64,000 nt of DNA from Alkalihalobacillus sp. LMS6 (GCF_024362765.1 NZ_CP093302.1:1146001-1210000), one strand, 5' to 3'; positions 45,547 to 54,369 are shown, counted from the first letter of the stretch. Notes: a model not told the origin generated them from the sequence alone. Translations and numbers: made by a program.

Positions 45547-46248
45547 ATGAACAAACAATTATTCTTCTCAAGTAACATAAACGCACCGCACAGCAAGGAA
45601 GAATTACTCATGTACGAGCCTTTTTGGCATATGGGCATTGTGACAAATGAAGAAGAACGTATGAAACGATTAGAGCGTCTACTAGGGGTACAGCACCTTG
45701 AAATGGAGCGTCTGAAAGTCTTGAAACAACAGCGGCAGCAGCGAGAGGCTATTCAAACAGCTTTAATAAAAGGGAGCGTCGTCGCTTGGGTAGGTCCATC
45801 GGCTGGAGAAGAGTTAGCTTTTTTGGAAATTGCAGAGCTGTTTGATCGAACGGAAAATTTGTACGTGCGGATCGTGCCAGGTCCTTTGCATATTCACGAG
45901 CGTGCTCCTGAGCTATTTCAAGAACTTGAACAGCAACCTCCATTAAAAAAGGAGGAGTGGATGGAGTTCATCCCAGCGTTTTCAAGCATTGAACAACATA
46001 AACTAATTGAGCGTGAAAATCTGTTTGCCTATAGTGGCCGAGATGAGCACTTTTTTGACGCAGAAGTATTAGAAGCACTTCGCCAGCTTGAAAAGCCCGT
46101 ACCAGTGGAAAAGCTGGTTGCGGCCGTTTATGCAAAGAGACCTGACTATCCGGTACCGTTTTATTTTCAACGTGTGAATGAAAATAAACGTAAAGGTCAT
46201 ATTGTGCAAACCGATCGGTTGATTTCTTTAAGTGAACATCTACAGTAA
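45547..46248 (+). CDS. Unrecognised soluble protein, 233 residues
   Basis: It has no membrane segment or signal. A helix-rich front (NEEERMKRLERLLGVQHLE) is followed by VVAWVGPSAGEELAFLEIAE, a beta-turn-helix segment that faintly recalls DUF1835 proteins, and an HxxxR-like C-terminal region (GHIVQTDRLISL). That resemblance is weak and I do not assign a family. The start ATG 45547 has AGGTGATTGA upstream. The 78-residue gene begins 23 bp after its stop, so the two probably belong together. Confidence 0.6.
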   Translation: MNKQLFFSSNINAPHSKEELLMYEPFWHMGIVTNEEERMKRLERLLGVQHLEMERLKVLKQQRQQREAIQTALIKGSVVAWVGPSAGEELAFLEIAELFDRTENLYVRIVPGPLHIHERAPELFQELEQQPPLKKEEWMEFIPAFSSIEQHKLIERENLFAYSGRDEHFFDAEVLEALRQLEKPVPVEKLVAAVYAKRPDYPVPFYFQRVNENKRKGHIVQTDRLISLSEHLQ

Positions 46249-46271
46249 AAGAGAGCAGGTGGAGGAAACGA

Positions 46272-46508
46272 ATGGAAATGATTTCATACTCATATTGGAA
46301 GAGGAATCAAATAAAGGCTGTATTTAGTCGCTTTCCTTCATCGATCGTTACGTTTCGGATGGTCAGTCGTTATTACTTTATTTATTCTGTTCAGTGGTCA
46401 GAGCTGGATCCAATGGTCATACGTGAAGATTTAAAAGAAATGGAATGGATGATTAACGAAGAACTAGGACTTCAGGAATTCTATGAAAGTCGAAAACGTG
46501 CATTTTAA
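46272..46508 (+). CDS. Small protein, 78 residues, function unknown
   Basis: The start has GGTGGAGGAAACGA before the ATG. The peptide is amphipathic and rich in aromatic and charged residues (SRYYFIYSVQWSELD; MEWMINEELGLQEFYE). The front is basic and the rear acidic, with no membrane span. I do not recognise it. It lies just after the 233-residue gene and before the mreBH terminator. Confidence 0.55.
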   Translation: MEMISYSYWKRNQIKAVFSRFPSSIVTFRMVSRYYFIYSVQWSELDPMVIREDLKEMEWMINEELGLQEFYESRKRAF

Positions 46509-46510
46509 TA

Positions 46511-46543
46511 GTAAAAAACGAGCACGCTGAATAGCGTGCTCGT
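46511..46543 (-). terminator. Terminator of mreBH
   Basis: A perfect 11-bp stem (acgagcacgct / agcgtgctcgt) with a GAAT loop is followed on the minus strand by a six-T run. On the plus strand a weaker TCTTCTTT follows, so it may also end the 78-residue gene's transcript. Confidence 0.85.
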
Positions 46544-46550
46544 CTCTTCT

Positions 46551-47558
46551 TTAAACAGACGCTTTTTGAAGTTTGTCAATAAAGGATAGAGAACGACCTG
46601 TTCCAATTGCCACAGATTCCAGTGGATTTGGTGCAATATGAACGGGCACAAAAATCTCATCCGAAATCCACTCTTGGAGTCCATTTAAAAGTGCGCCGCC
46701 GCCAGTTAAAAGCACACCTTGGTCGACAATATCTCCACTTAGTTCTGGTGGACAATCTTCTAATGTTGCTCTTAGCGCTTCTAATAGTTGAAGCAATAGC
46801 TCGCTCATCGCTTCTTGAATTTCAAACGAATGCAGCTCAATCGTTTTTGGAAGTCCATTCACCAAGTCACGACCACGTATTTCTAATGTTAATTTTTCAT
46901 GCTCGATGGGTGCATAGCCAATTTCCATTTTGATTTGCTCTGCCGTACGTTCACCAATAAGAATGTTATAGGATTTACGAACATACTGAATAATGGCCTC
47001 GTCTAGCTTGTCCCCACCAACTCGCACAGAGTTAGAGGACACCACGCCACCGTAAGAAATGATGGCTACTTCGGTTGTACCTCCGCCAATATCAACAACG
47101 ACATTTGCTGTCGGTTCTTCAACAGGTAGGTCTGCGCCTATTGCAGCAGCAACAGGTTCTTCAATAATGTGTACGTTTTTCGCCCCACAGCTTCGAACAG
47201 CGTCCAAAATAGCTCGACGTTCTACAGAAGTAGACCCTGTCGGCGCACATACAACAACGTTAGGTTTACGCATCGCAAGACCCATATTTTTGCTGGCTTT
47301 ACGCATAATTTCTTTAAGTAAACTAGCCGTCACATCAAAATCAGCAATGACACCATCACGTAACGGACGAACAGCGACAATATGGGAAGGGGTTTTACCA
47401 ACCATTTTTTTCGCTTCAATTCCGATCGCGAGTACGTCTCTCGTATCTATATTAAGTGCAACAACAGATGGTTCGTTTAAAATAATTCCTTTTTCCTTGC
47501 TATAGACAAGTATGTTTGCTGTTCCTAAATCAATTCCAATTTGTGCTGTTGAAAACAT
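46551..47558 (-). CDS. mreBH: Rod-shape actin homologue MreBH
   Basis: This has 335 residues, the same as B. subtilis MreBH, which it follows closely throughout. Phosphate-binding loops are [12 protein letters not shown] (about residues 10-21) and [16 protein letters not shown] (about 158-173). The adenosine motif is [10 protein letters not shown]. MreBH filaments guide lateral cell-wall synthesis and the LytE hydrolase, and this paralogue is important at low magnesium. It lies alone, not in an mreBCD cluster, which also supports MreBH over MreB. The ATG is at 47558, with a weak ribosome site. Confidence 0.92.
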   Translation of the reverse strand: MFSTAQIGIDLGTANILVYSKEKGIILNEPSVVALNIDTRDVLAIGIEAKKMVGKTPSHIVAVRPLRDGVIADFDVTASLLKEIMRKASKNMGLAMRKPNVVVCAPTGSTSVERRAILDAVRSCGAKNVHIIEEPVAAAIGADLPVEEPTANVVVDIGGGTTEVAIISYGGVVSSNSVRVGGDKLDEAIIQYVRKSYNILIGERTAEQIKMEIGYAPIEHEKLTLEIRGRDLVNGLPKTIELHSFEIQEAMSELLLQLLEALRATLEDCPPELSGDIVDQGVLLTGGGALLNGLQEWISDEIFVPVHIAPNPLESVAIGTGRSLSFIDKLQKASV

Positions 47559-47896
47559 AATAAGTCACCACATTTCTTCCTTATTCTTTGACTACAAGAT
47601 AGTGTAACAATTGTGTGGAGAGAGATAAAGTGAAAAAGGATGGAAAAAAGGTTGCATTTAGATTGTAAGAAATAAGTCGGAGTTCCTGCTTTGTTACTTA
47701 AATGTAAAGAAGCACCTAAATAAAGGTGCCTCAAAAGGTGGGGGGGGAGGGTATGAAAGGATTTGGGACTTTACTAAAACGATCGATCGTTTAGTGAAAT
47801 CACCCTCTTATTTGGTATATACCCTATTTCGTCTTACGTAAACTTTTTTTACAATAAAATTTGTGCTACTCTTCTTGTACGAGAGGAGAGAGCGGA
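47559..47896. other. 338-bp intergenic region with G-run, palindrome and long hairpin
   Basis: Between divergent mreBH and the DCC gene lie a small hairpin (GCACCT/AGGTGC near 47712-47729), a run of eight G at 47740-47747 and the 16-bp perfect palindrome aaacgatcgatcgttt at 47777-47792. Outer arms GAGGGT (47747-47752) and ACCCTC (47802-47807) could close the whole as one long stem. No gene is convincing here; a 13-codon frame at 47753 lacks proper spacing. The palindrome could be an operator serving either gene. Confidence 0.5.
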
Positions 47897-48289
47897 ATGA
47901 GTGGAATTATTTTGTTTGATGGTGTGTGTAATTTATGTAACCATTTAGTGGACTTTGTGATAAAAAGAGATGTAAAAGGTCGTTATCAATTTGCTTCTCT
48001 TCAATCTGAAAAAGGTATGGCGTTGCTTAAAGAACACAATATACGTCTTGATTTACATACTATGGTCGTGATTGAAAATCAACAAGCGTACACAAAAAGT
48101 GATGCTGCATTAAGAGTTTTCCCTAAATTAAAAGGTTTGTGGCCACTTTTTCGGGTGCTAATAATTGTTCCTCGACCTATTCGTAATAAATGTTATGACT
48201 GGATTGCTCAAAGTCGGTATCGTTTATTTGGGAAAAAAGAGTCGTGTCGATTGCCAACAAAAGAAGAACGAAGCCGCTTTTTAACATAA
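47897..48289 (+). CDS. yuxK: DCC family thiol-disulfide oxidoreductase (YuxK-like)
   Basis: This has 130 residues from the ATG at 47897, with GAGAGGAGAG upstream; an in-frame start at 47861 has no site. The family name motif is at the front: LFDGVCNLCN with Cys11 and Cys14 (DxxCxxC), a thioredoxin-like redox pair. The rest carries the expected LR..P and Arg/Lys-rich C-terminus with a further Cys in KKESCRLPT. The partner is unknown. It has no signal peptide, so it acts in the cytosol. Confidence 0.88.
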   Translation: MSGIILFDGVCNLCNHLVDFVIKRDVKGRYQFASLQSEKGMALLKEHNIRLDLHTMVVIENQQAYTKSDAALRVFPKLKGLWPLFRVLIIVPRPIRNKCYDWIAQSRYRLFGKKESCRLPTKEERSRFLT

Positions 48290-48337
48290 TGTTTGAACGT
48301 TTATTAAGAGTTGAGGCGTGAAAAAAATCGAGAATTG

Positions 48338-48346
48338 TGCTATAAT
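48338..48346 (+). promoter_or_regulatory. Extended -10 promoter of the 106-residue protein gene
   Basis: TGCTATAAT fits TGnTATAAT exactly and ends 26 bp before the GTG start. No clear -35 at 17 bp. Confidence 0.55.
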
Positions 48347-48372
48347 TACAAAAAGCATGAGGGGGCATCATT

Positions 48373-48693
48373 GTGGAACAAACTGAATTGCAACCATATC
48401 TCAAGGCTAAGTTGGAAAAGGCAAAGACTCAATTTGAACGCACAATTGATTGCAAGCATACAGAATTTGATGACTTGTATCCTTATATTTCAGAACAACC
48501 GCAATTTTTCTGGTACAAACGATACGTTGCGTGGCAGGAATTATTAACACTTGTCCAGATGGCATCAGACTTTAACGTGAATTGGGAAGAGTTATTTCTA
48601 AAAAAACAAACCATTTATATTAAAAAGCGCATTCTTGATGCAAAAGTACTGGATAACTGGTATGAGCAATCAACAGCAGATTCAGCGCAATAA
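48373..48693 (+). CDS. Small soluble protein, 106 residues, function unknown
   Basis: A GTG at 48373 has GAGGGGG 7 nt upstream, an extended -10 promoter before it and a 13-bp perfect terminator after it, so it is a complete single-gene unit. The peptide looks all-helical (YLKAKLEKAKTQFERTID; WQELLTLVQMASDFNVNWEE) with an aromatic centre (PQFFWYKRYVAW). There is no signal, membrane segment or metal motif. Family not recognised. Confidence 0.65.
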   Translation: MEQTELQPYLKAKLEKAKTQFERTIDCKHTEFDDLYPYISEQPQFFWYKRYVAWQELLTLVQMASDFNVNWEELFLKKQTIYIKKRILDAKVLDNWYEQSTADSAQ

Positions 48694-48702
48694 ACGATAA
48701 GC

Positions 48703-48735
48703 AAAACGCCTCAGATATTCTGAGGCGTTTTTTTA
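48703..48735 (+). terminator. Intrinsic terminator of the 106-residue protein gene
   Basis: A perfect 13-bp stem (aaaacgcctcaga / tctgaggcgtttt) with a 3-nt loop is followed by a T-run. Confidence 0.92.
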
Positions 48736-48794
48736 TAGCGTGATTTGATGACACGTTCTGTTTGTTCTGTTAGAAATCTACACCAACTACAAAC

Positions 48795-49046
48795 TTAATT
48801 CAACGTAATAGAAGCGTTATGTTGGTTGTAAATCTCTTTTATTTTTTCACCAATATCTTCTTCAAGCTCATTGCGAGTTGGCATACTATCATAGTTTTGA
48901 ATGATGTGAAAAGTTTGTAATGAAAGTAGGAGATAAGGGTACTTTTCGTCTTTATCAAGAACGACAACATAAATCTGTTCATTTTCAGTGCAAACAAAAT
49001 TCCCGACTTCCTCTACAGAACGTTTTCGCTCCACATTGATTTCCAT
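48795..49046 (-). CDS. Small acidic protein, 83 residues, function unknown
   Basis: The ATG at 49046 has AGAGGAGGATCATAG upstream. The peptide is mostly beta-like in its first half (NEQIYVVVLDKDEKYPYLLLSL) with an acidic helical end (ELEEDIGEKIKEIYN). No family is recognised. It is divergent from the RNase H gene and has no close partner. Confidence 0.55.
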   Translation of the reverse strand: MEINVERKRSVEEVGNFVCTENEQIYVVVLDKDEKYPYLLLSLQTFHIIQNYDSMPTRNELEEDIGEKIKEIYNQHNASITLN

Positions 49047-49203
49047 CTATGATCCTCCTCTTTTTATCATCATGGTCAAGAAAAAGGAATTCTATTCAAC
49101 TCGTTTTCATTTCATAAGAATACTGCTTTCGTTTTTAAAGGTTAAACGGTACTATGATACAAGAGTAGTAGATTCGGAAGCGAAAGGAATGATAAAAAGC
49201 AGG

Positions 49204-49836
49204 ATGGCAAAGCAAAAATTTTATGTTGTTTGGGCAGGAAGAAAGCCTGGTATATACCGTACGTGGGCAGACTGTGAAAAACAAGTCAAAGGATACAAGG
49301 GTGCTAGATTTAAATCATATGAATCACAAACTGAAGCAGAGCGTGCTTATGAAGGGAAACCAACTTCAACTGGGACCAAAAAGGCGGCTAAATCTGTTAA
49401 ACAGGTTAGCAGCAATACGGCTGAAGACGTTATATGGGATAGCATTAGCGTTGATGTTGGAAGCCACGGGAATCCTGGAAAAGTAGAGTATAAAGGTGTT
49501 GATACAAAAACCGGCGCCATTTTATTTGAAAAAGAGCCAATACAGTTAGGCACGAATAATATGGGCGAATTTTTAGCGATTGTACATGGTCTAGCTTATT
49601 TAAAGGAGAATCAATTAACGAAGCCCGTTTATTCGGATTCAAGAACAGCGATTAGTTGGGTGAAAAAGAAAAAAGCGAATTCAACGTTAGTACGCAATGA
49701 TAAAACGCGCGAAATATGGGACCTTGTTAACCGAGCTGAACAATGGTTAAAAGAGAACCCGAATCATCATCAAGTGCTGAAGTGGAATACCGAGCAGCAT
49801 GGAGAAATTAAAGCGGATTATGGGCGTAAAAGCTAA
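49204..49836 (+). CDS. Ribonuclease HI with viroplasmin-like N-terminal domain
   Basis: This has 210 residues from the ATG at 49204, where the viroplasmin domain normally begins (KFYVVWAGRKPGIYRTW, with WADC following). ATG 49189 is in frame but touches its AAAGGA. The N-terminal module (about 4-47) binds RNA/DNA hybrid. After a Lys/Ser linker the RNase H core shows all four acidic residues: Asp84 (SVDVGSHGNPG), Glu122 (MGEFLAI), Asp145 (VYSDSRTA) and Asp205 (IKADYGRK). It should cut RNA in RNA/DNA hybrids, supporting RNase HII/HIII. It stands alone. Confidence 0.88.
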   Translation: MAKQKFYVVWAGRKPGIYRTWADCEKQVKGYKGARFKSYESQTEAERAYEGKPTSTGTKKAAKSVKQVSSNTAEDVIWDSISVDVGSHGNPGKVEYKGVDTKTGAILFEKEPIQLGTNNMGEFLAIVHGLAYLKENQLTKPVYSDSRTAISWVKKKKANSTLVRNDKTREIWDLVNRAEQWLKENPNHHQVLKWNTEQHGEIKADYGRKS

Positions 49837-49902
49837 GAAGAGTGAAAGCAGCCTATTTAGGGTAAACCACCATTAGGAATCTCTGAAAAGGAAGTGATGA
49901 AT

Positions 49903-51264
49903 ATGTACGAAACGCTAAAAGGTGTCCAACAAGAATACGTATTTTCTGGCGCTTTAAAAACGTTTCAAGCACGAAAGCAGCAATTATTGAAGCTTAAAGA
50001 CATGCTACAAAATCACGAAAGCGAACTGTTAGCTGCTGTAAATAAAGATTTAAATAAACAAGAAGCGGAAGCCTTTATGATGGAGCTAGGTACCGTTCAT
50101 TCAGAAATTAATCATACCTTGGAATCGCTAGAAGAGTGGATGGAGCCTGTTAAGGTGAAATCACCTGTTACCCATACCGGTTCAACGAGCTATGTGGTAA
50201 ATGAGGCTTACGGAAGTGTCTTAATCATCGCGCCATGGAATTATCCTATTCAATTAACCTTTTCGCCTCTCGTTGGTGCACTTGCTGCAGGGAATAGTGC
50301 GGTTATTAAGCCATCTGAGTTAACGCCTCACACATCAAGCGCAATCGCAGCAGCCGTCCGCTCCACGTTTGCACAAGAAATTGTAGCGGTGGTGGAAGGG
50401 GATGCCAAAACATCAGAAGCTTTGCTAGAGCAAGGGTTTGACTATATTTTCTTTACCGGTAGTGTGGCTGTAGGAAAAATTGTGATGAAGCATGCGGCTG
50501 AACATTTGACGCCTCATACATTAGAACTAGGTGGCAAAAGCCCTGCGATTGTTGCGGAAGATGCGAAGCTTGATTTAGCTGCAAAACGTATCGCTTGGGG
50601 GAAATTCACAAACGCAGGCCAAACGTGTATTGCGCCTGACTATGTAATGGTTCATGAAGATGTCTATGAATCATTTCTTAAGAAACTTGAGAAACATACG
50701 TATAACTTGTTCTCAAAAAGAACGAAAGAAGGCACGTATACGCAAATTGTTAACGAAAAACATTTTGATCGCTTAGCTGCATATTTGGATAATGGAGACA
50801 CCGTTTTAGGTGGTCAGCATTCAAAAGAACATCGTTTGATTGCACCAACCATCTTAAAGAACGTTGATTGGGATGCGCCAATTATGAAAGATGAAATTTT
50901 TGGTCCGATATTACCCGTTTTCACGTATAAGTCACCAACAGAAGTGATCGTGCGCGTTCGATCATTACCAAATCCTTTAGCACTTTATGTGTTTTCTGAA
51001 GAAGAACAAACGCAAGCACTCTATTCGGAACAGCTTTCTTTTGGAGGCGGCTGCATCAACGACACCATTATGCACGTTGCAAACCCTCATCTTCCGTTTG
51101 GCGGCAAAGGACCTAGTGGTATAGGAGCTTATCACGGATATGAAAGTTTCCGCACATTTTCGCATCAAAAGGGCATGCTAAAGCAAACGACGTCATTTGA
51201 TATGCCACTACGGTATAAAAGTGGAAAAATGGCCAATAAAATCATTCGAAGTGTGTTCAAATAG
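49903..51264 (+). CDS. NAD(P)-dependent aldehyde dehydrogenase (YwdH, class 3 type)
   Basis: This has 453 residues from ATG 49903, whose upstream AAGGAAGTGA is close to the anti-Shine-Dalgarno complement at 5-8 nt; the earlier GTG/ATG are too close. The catalytic Cys is in FTNAGQTCIAPDY, the general base Glu in TLELGGKSP, and the cofactor loop is FFTGSVAVGK. The short length and C-terminal extension (RYKSGKMANKIIR) fit the class 3 fatty-aldehyde group. It probably detoxifies medium or long-chain aldehydes. The hydroxylase gene starts 10 bp after its stop, so the two form an operon. Confidence 0.9.
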   Translation: MYETLKGVQQEYVFSGALKTFQARKQQLLKLKDMLQNHESELLAAVNKDLNKQEAEAFMMELGTVHSEINHTLESLEEWMEPVKVKSPVTHTGSTSYVVNEAYGSVLIIAPWNYPIQLTFSPLVGALAAGNSAVIKPSELTPHTSSAIAAAVRSTFAQEIVAVVEGDAKTSEALLEQGFDYIFFTGSVAVGKIVMKHAAEHLTPHTLELGGKSPAIVAEDAKLDLAAKRIAWGKFTNAGQTCIAPDYVMVHEDVYESFLKKLEKHTYNLFSKRTKEGTYTQIVNEKHFDRLAAYLDNGDTVLGGQHSKEHRLIAPTILKNVDWDAPIMKDEIFGPILPVFTYKSPTEVIVRVRSLPNPLALYVFSEEEQTQALYSEQLSFGGGCINDTIMHVANPHLPFGGKGPSGIGAYHGYESFRTFSHQKGMLKQTTSFDMPLRYKSGKMANKIIRSVFK

Positions 51265-51274
51265 GAGTGTTGAT

Positions 51275-52570
51275 ATGAAAGAAACATTTGATGTAATTGG
51301 TGTAGGAATTGGCCCATTTAATTTAGGGCTGGCGGCACTAATAGAAGAAAAAACTACGTTAAAAAGTGCGTTTTTCGATGAAACAAACGTTTTTCAATGG
51401 CATCCTGGCATGCTGTTAGATGGGACCGATCTACAGGTCCCTTTTCTAGCTGATTTGGTCTCATTTGCAAATCCTATGAGTCAGTATTCGTTTTTAAATT
51501 ATGCTCATGTACATGATCGTTTAATGTCATTTTTCTTTTTTAATCGCTTTGATGTGCCGAGAAAAGAATACAATGCATACTGCCACTGGGTTGTAACACA
51601 ACTAAATAACTGTCACTTTGGCAAGAAGGTTGTGGACGTTCAATACGTAAAAAGCGATGCTTGTTATCAAGTAACAGTAGAAGATAGTGACAAGACAGAG
51701 CACTATTATTGCAAACATCTTGTCGTTGGCACTGGAAGTGAACCAATTGTCCCTGCAAATGTTGAGGGCGGTTTAAATGAAGATATCATCCATTCAAGCT
51801 CCTATGGGTTTTACGAAAAAGAAATCAAAAAAGCGAAATCCATTACGGTTATTGGGTCAGGTCAAAGCGCAGCAGAGATTTTTTACAAATTATTGGATGA
51901 TCAATTAGAAGAACAATATGAATTAAGCTGGTTCACTCGTTCGCCAGGATTTTTTCAATTGGAAGATTCGAAACTTGGACAAGAGTTGTTTTCACCTACT
52001 TATGTCGATTATTTTCATAATCTCACCTACGAACAAAGAGAAGAAGCGCTACCGTTGCTTGGAAATTTAAGAAACGGTGTGCAGCAAAAAACATTGCATA
52101 AGATTTACGATAAACTGTACCATCGAAGCATTGAAACAAAACAATCGCCAGCACTTATTCAAGCTGCCATCGAAATCAATCAAGTGAAAACCTCTAATTC
52201 CGGTGACTATCTTTTATCCGGTAAGCAGTGGCAAGAAGATCAGTCGTTTACCCATCAGTCTGAAAAAGTAATCTTTGCAACAGGCTATAAACCGCATATC
52301 CCAGATTGGCTAAGCGCAATGATGAAAGATGTCAAGATGGAGTCAGAATCAGAATTTGCTGTAACTCGTAATGCTGAATTGATCTTCCATGATCAACGAG
52401 AAAATCGTGTATTCGCGCTTACAAATTTAGAGCATGCATTAGGAACGAGCGCCACGAATTTAGGGTTATCGGTTGAGCGGAATGTTCGGATTATTAATCA
52501 GTTAGCGAATCAAAAGGTGTATAAAGAAAGCCCAGGACCTGTGTTTCAACAATTCTCTCATAAAGGGTAA
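51275..52570 (+). CDS. Lysine/ornithine N-monooxygenase family protein (SidA/IucD-like)
   Basis: This has 431 residues from the ATG at 51275 (AGGAG at 8 nt); the frame is open to 51197 inside the dehydrogenase gene but without a site. The FAD motif is GVGIGPFNLGLAAL near the start. WHPGMLLDGTDLQVPFLADL matches the family's substrate-side block. The NADPH motif is VIGSGQSAAEIFYKL at about 193. LGTSATNLGLSVERN lies at the end. Such enzymes hydroxylate the side-chain amine of lysine or ornithine as the first step of hydroxamate siderophore synthesis. No synthetase, siderophore exporter or Fur box is seen nearby, so the pathway, if any, lies elsewhere. Confidence 0.85.
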   Translation: MKETFDVIGVGIGPFNLGLAALIEEKTTLKSAFFDETNVFQWHPGMLLDGTDLQVPFLADLVSFANPMSQYSFLNYAHVHDRLMSFFFFNRFDVPRKEYNAYCHWVVTQLNNCHFGKKVVDVQYVKSDACYQVTVEDSDKTEHYYCKHLVVGTGSEPIVPANVEGGLNEDIIHSSSYGFYEKEIKKAKSITVIGSGQSAAEIFYKLLDDQLEEQYELSWFTRSPGFFQLEDSKLGQELFSPTYVDYFHNLTYEQREEALPLLGNLRNGVQQKTLHKIYDKLYHRSIETKQSPALIQAAIEINQVKTSNSGDYLLSGKQWQEDQSFTHQSEKVIFATGYKPHIPDWLSAMMKDVKMESESEFAVTRNAELIFHDQRENRVFALTNLEHALGTSATNLGLSVERNVRIINQLANQKVYKESPGPVFQQFSHKG

Positions 52571-52596
52571 ATATCCGCTACCTCAAGATAAACCAA

Positions 52597-52611
52597 TAAG
52601 AATAATTCTTA
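52597..52611. promoter_or_regulatory. PerR/Fur-like 7-1-7 operator upstream of catalase
   Basis: TAAGAATAATTCTTA is a perfect 15-bp palindrome with the 7-1-7 layout of Fur-family boxes. It matches the PerR consensus (TTATAATNATTATAA) at 5 of 7 positions per arm. The catalase gene downstream makes PerR the likely regulator. Confidence 0.6.
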
Positions 52612-52634
52612 AAAAAGAATCCTTGTTGATTTAG

Positions 52635-52660
52635 GTTTGAAAGATTTTAGGGTGGGGAAT
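52635..52660 (+). promoter_or_regulatory. Sigma-B-like promoter of catalase
   Basis: GTTTGA, a 14-bp spacer and GGGAAT fit the sigma-B pattern (GTTTaa, GGGWAW). It lies 61 bp before the start codon and 23 bp after the PerR-like box. Confidence 0.55.
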
Positions 52661-52721
52661 AGTTTTCTACGACACAAGAATGAAATCTTTTAAATTTGTT
52701 TTTCTTGAGGAGGAATTACAT

Positions 52722-54179
52722 ATGACCCGGTTAACAGACAATCAAGGGCATCCAATTTATGATAATCAAAATTCAAGAACGGCTGGTCAGCATGGACCAA
52801 CGATGTTGGAAGATTATCATCTAGTAGAAAAGTTAGCTCATTTTGATAGAGAACGAATTCCTGAGCGTGTGGTGCACGCTAGAGGTGTAGGTGCATACGG
52901 CGTTTTTAAAGTGAAAAACAACTTGAAACGTTATACAAAAGCAGCTTTATTTGCTGAAGATGGAAAAGAAACACCATTATTCGTACGGTTTTCAACGGTA
53001 ATTCATGGCGGTACTTCGCCAGAAACGTTAAGAGATCCACGTGGGTTTTCAGTTAAATTTTATACAGAAGAAGGAAACTACGATTTTGTTGGAAACAACT
53101 TACCTGTTTTCTTTATTCGAGATGCGATTAAATTTCCAGACGTGATTCATTCTTTAAAGCCTGATCCACGGACGAATATACAAGATCCAGATCGCTATTG
53201 GGATTTTATGTCGCTTTCACCTGAAACGACAAACATGATGGTGCATTTATTTACAGACGAAGGCATTCCGGCTTCATACCGTGAAATGCGTGGCTCAAGT
53301 GTCCATGCATTTAAATTTGTAAACGAGCATGGCAATATGGTTTACGCGAAGCTTCGTTGGGTTCCAAAGAAAGGCATTCGTAATTTATCTGGCGAAGAAG
53401 CGGCGGAAATTCAAGGACAAGACTTCAACCATGCAACAAGGGATTTCTATGAAGCAATTGAAAATGAAGATTTTCCTGAATGGGATCTTTATGTACAAAT
53501 CCTTGACCCGGCTGATTTAGATAACTTTGACTTCCATCCTCTTGATGCAACGAAAGATTGGCTAGAAGAAGACATTCCATATCAACATGTAGGTACGATG
53601 ACGTTAAATCGTAATCCTGACAATGTGTTTGCAGAAACAGAACAAGTTGGATTTAATCCAGGTAACTTGATACCAGGAATTGAGCCTTCTGAAGATAAAA
53701 TGTTGCAAGGACGAATTTTCTCTTATTCTGATACGCAGCGTTACCGGGTTGGCGCAAACTATTTGAACCTACCTGTAAACTGTCCATTTGCGCAAAAAGC
53801 GAATTTTCAACGTGATGGAGCCATGCCTGTAGGCCAGCAAACAAATCCAGTTAATTATGAGCCAAATCGTTACCAAGAAACGCCAGACGAAGCAGAAGGC
53901 TATGAAGATTACCGAGCTCCTATACAAGGAACAATCGGTCGAATGGCAATTGAAAAGAAAAATCACTTTGGACAAGCTGGTAAGATTTACCGCAATTACG
54001 AGGAAAGTGTGAAACAAGCACTCGTGAAAAATATTGTCGGTGATTTAGAGCAAGTCAAACAAGAAACTGCTCTACGCGCAGTTTGTAATTTCTACCGTGC
54101 CGATGAATCATTAGGGCAGAGATTAGCAGATCAATTAAATCTTGATATTTCCGAGTATGTCCAGCAGGCGGAGAAATAA
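52722..54179 (+). CDS. katA: Monofunctional heme catalase
   Basis: This has 485 residues from the ATG at 52722, which follows GAGGAGG at 8 nt; the frame is open to 52680 but without a site. It is a small-subunit catalase that splits hydrogen peroxide. The catalytic His52 is in ERVVHARGVGAYG, the distal Asn in DFVGNNLPVFF, and the heme-ligand Tyr in RIFSYSDTQRYR at about 337. The NADPH-binding region is also present. Length matches B. subtilis KatA (483). A PerR-like box and a sigma-B-like promoter precede it, so it may answer both peroxide and general stress. Confidence 0.95.
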   Translation: MTRLTDNQGHPIYDNQNSRTAGQHGPTMLEDYHLVEKLAHFDRERIPERVVHARGVGAYGVFKVKNNLKRYTKAALFAEDGKETPLFVRFSTVIHGGTSPETLRDPRGFSVKFYTEEGNYDFVGNNLPVFFIRDAIKFPDVIHSLKPDPRTNIQDPDRYWDFMSLSPETTNMMVHLFTDEGIPASYREMRGSSVHAFKFVNEHGNMVYAKLRWVPKKGIRNLSGEEAAEIQGQDFNHATRDFYEAIENEDFPEWDLYVQILDPADLDNFDFHPLDATKDWLEEDIPYQHVGTMTLNRNPDNVFAETEQVGFNPGNLIPGIEPSEDKMLQGRIFSYSDTQRYRVGANYLNLPVNCPFAQKANFQRDGAMPVGQQTNPVNYEPNRYQETPDEAEGYEDYRAPIQGTIGRMAIEKKNHFGQAGKIYRNYEESVKQALVKNIVGDLEQVKQETALRAVCNFYRADESLGQRLADQLNLDISEYVQQAEK

Positions 54180-54220
54180 GAACTGGTTCTGATGCGAAGT
54201 AGTTATATAGTCTAAAGAGA

Positions 54221-54258
54221 AGACAAACGATCCAATCTGGTCGTTTGTCTTTTTTTAT
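54221..54258 (+). terminator. Intrinsic terminator of catalase
   Basis: A perfect 10-bp stem (agacaaacga / tcgtttgtct) with a 10-nt loop is followed by seven T residues. Confidence 0.9.
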
Positions 54259-54369
54259 GAGAACTTAAAGTTTTTAAGGTATAGCTTTCGGTTCGAGAGC
54301 CTTCTTTGTTTAAACAATTATTTGCGCTCGGTGAGGTTCTTCTTTATGATTAAAAAAAGGGGGAAAGTT

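Noticed and set aside
47753-47794. 13-codon frame MKGFGTLLKRSIV as a leader peptide
   Set aside because: The ribosome site abuts the ATG inside the G-run, and the sequence is better explained as palindrome DNA.
48988-49203. Longer N-terminus of the RNase H
   Set aside because: It would overlap the divergent small gene and lacks a ribosome site; the viroplasmin domain begins at 49204.
54322-54369. Longer N-terminus of the GNAT fusion protein
   Set aside because: No ribosome site upstream; the GNAT fold starts at the ATG at 54370, which has GGGGGAAAG.
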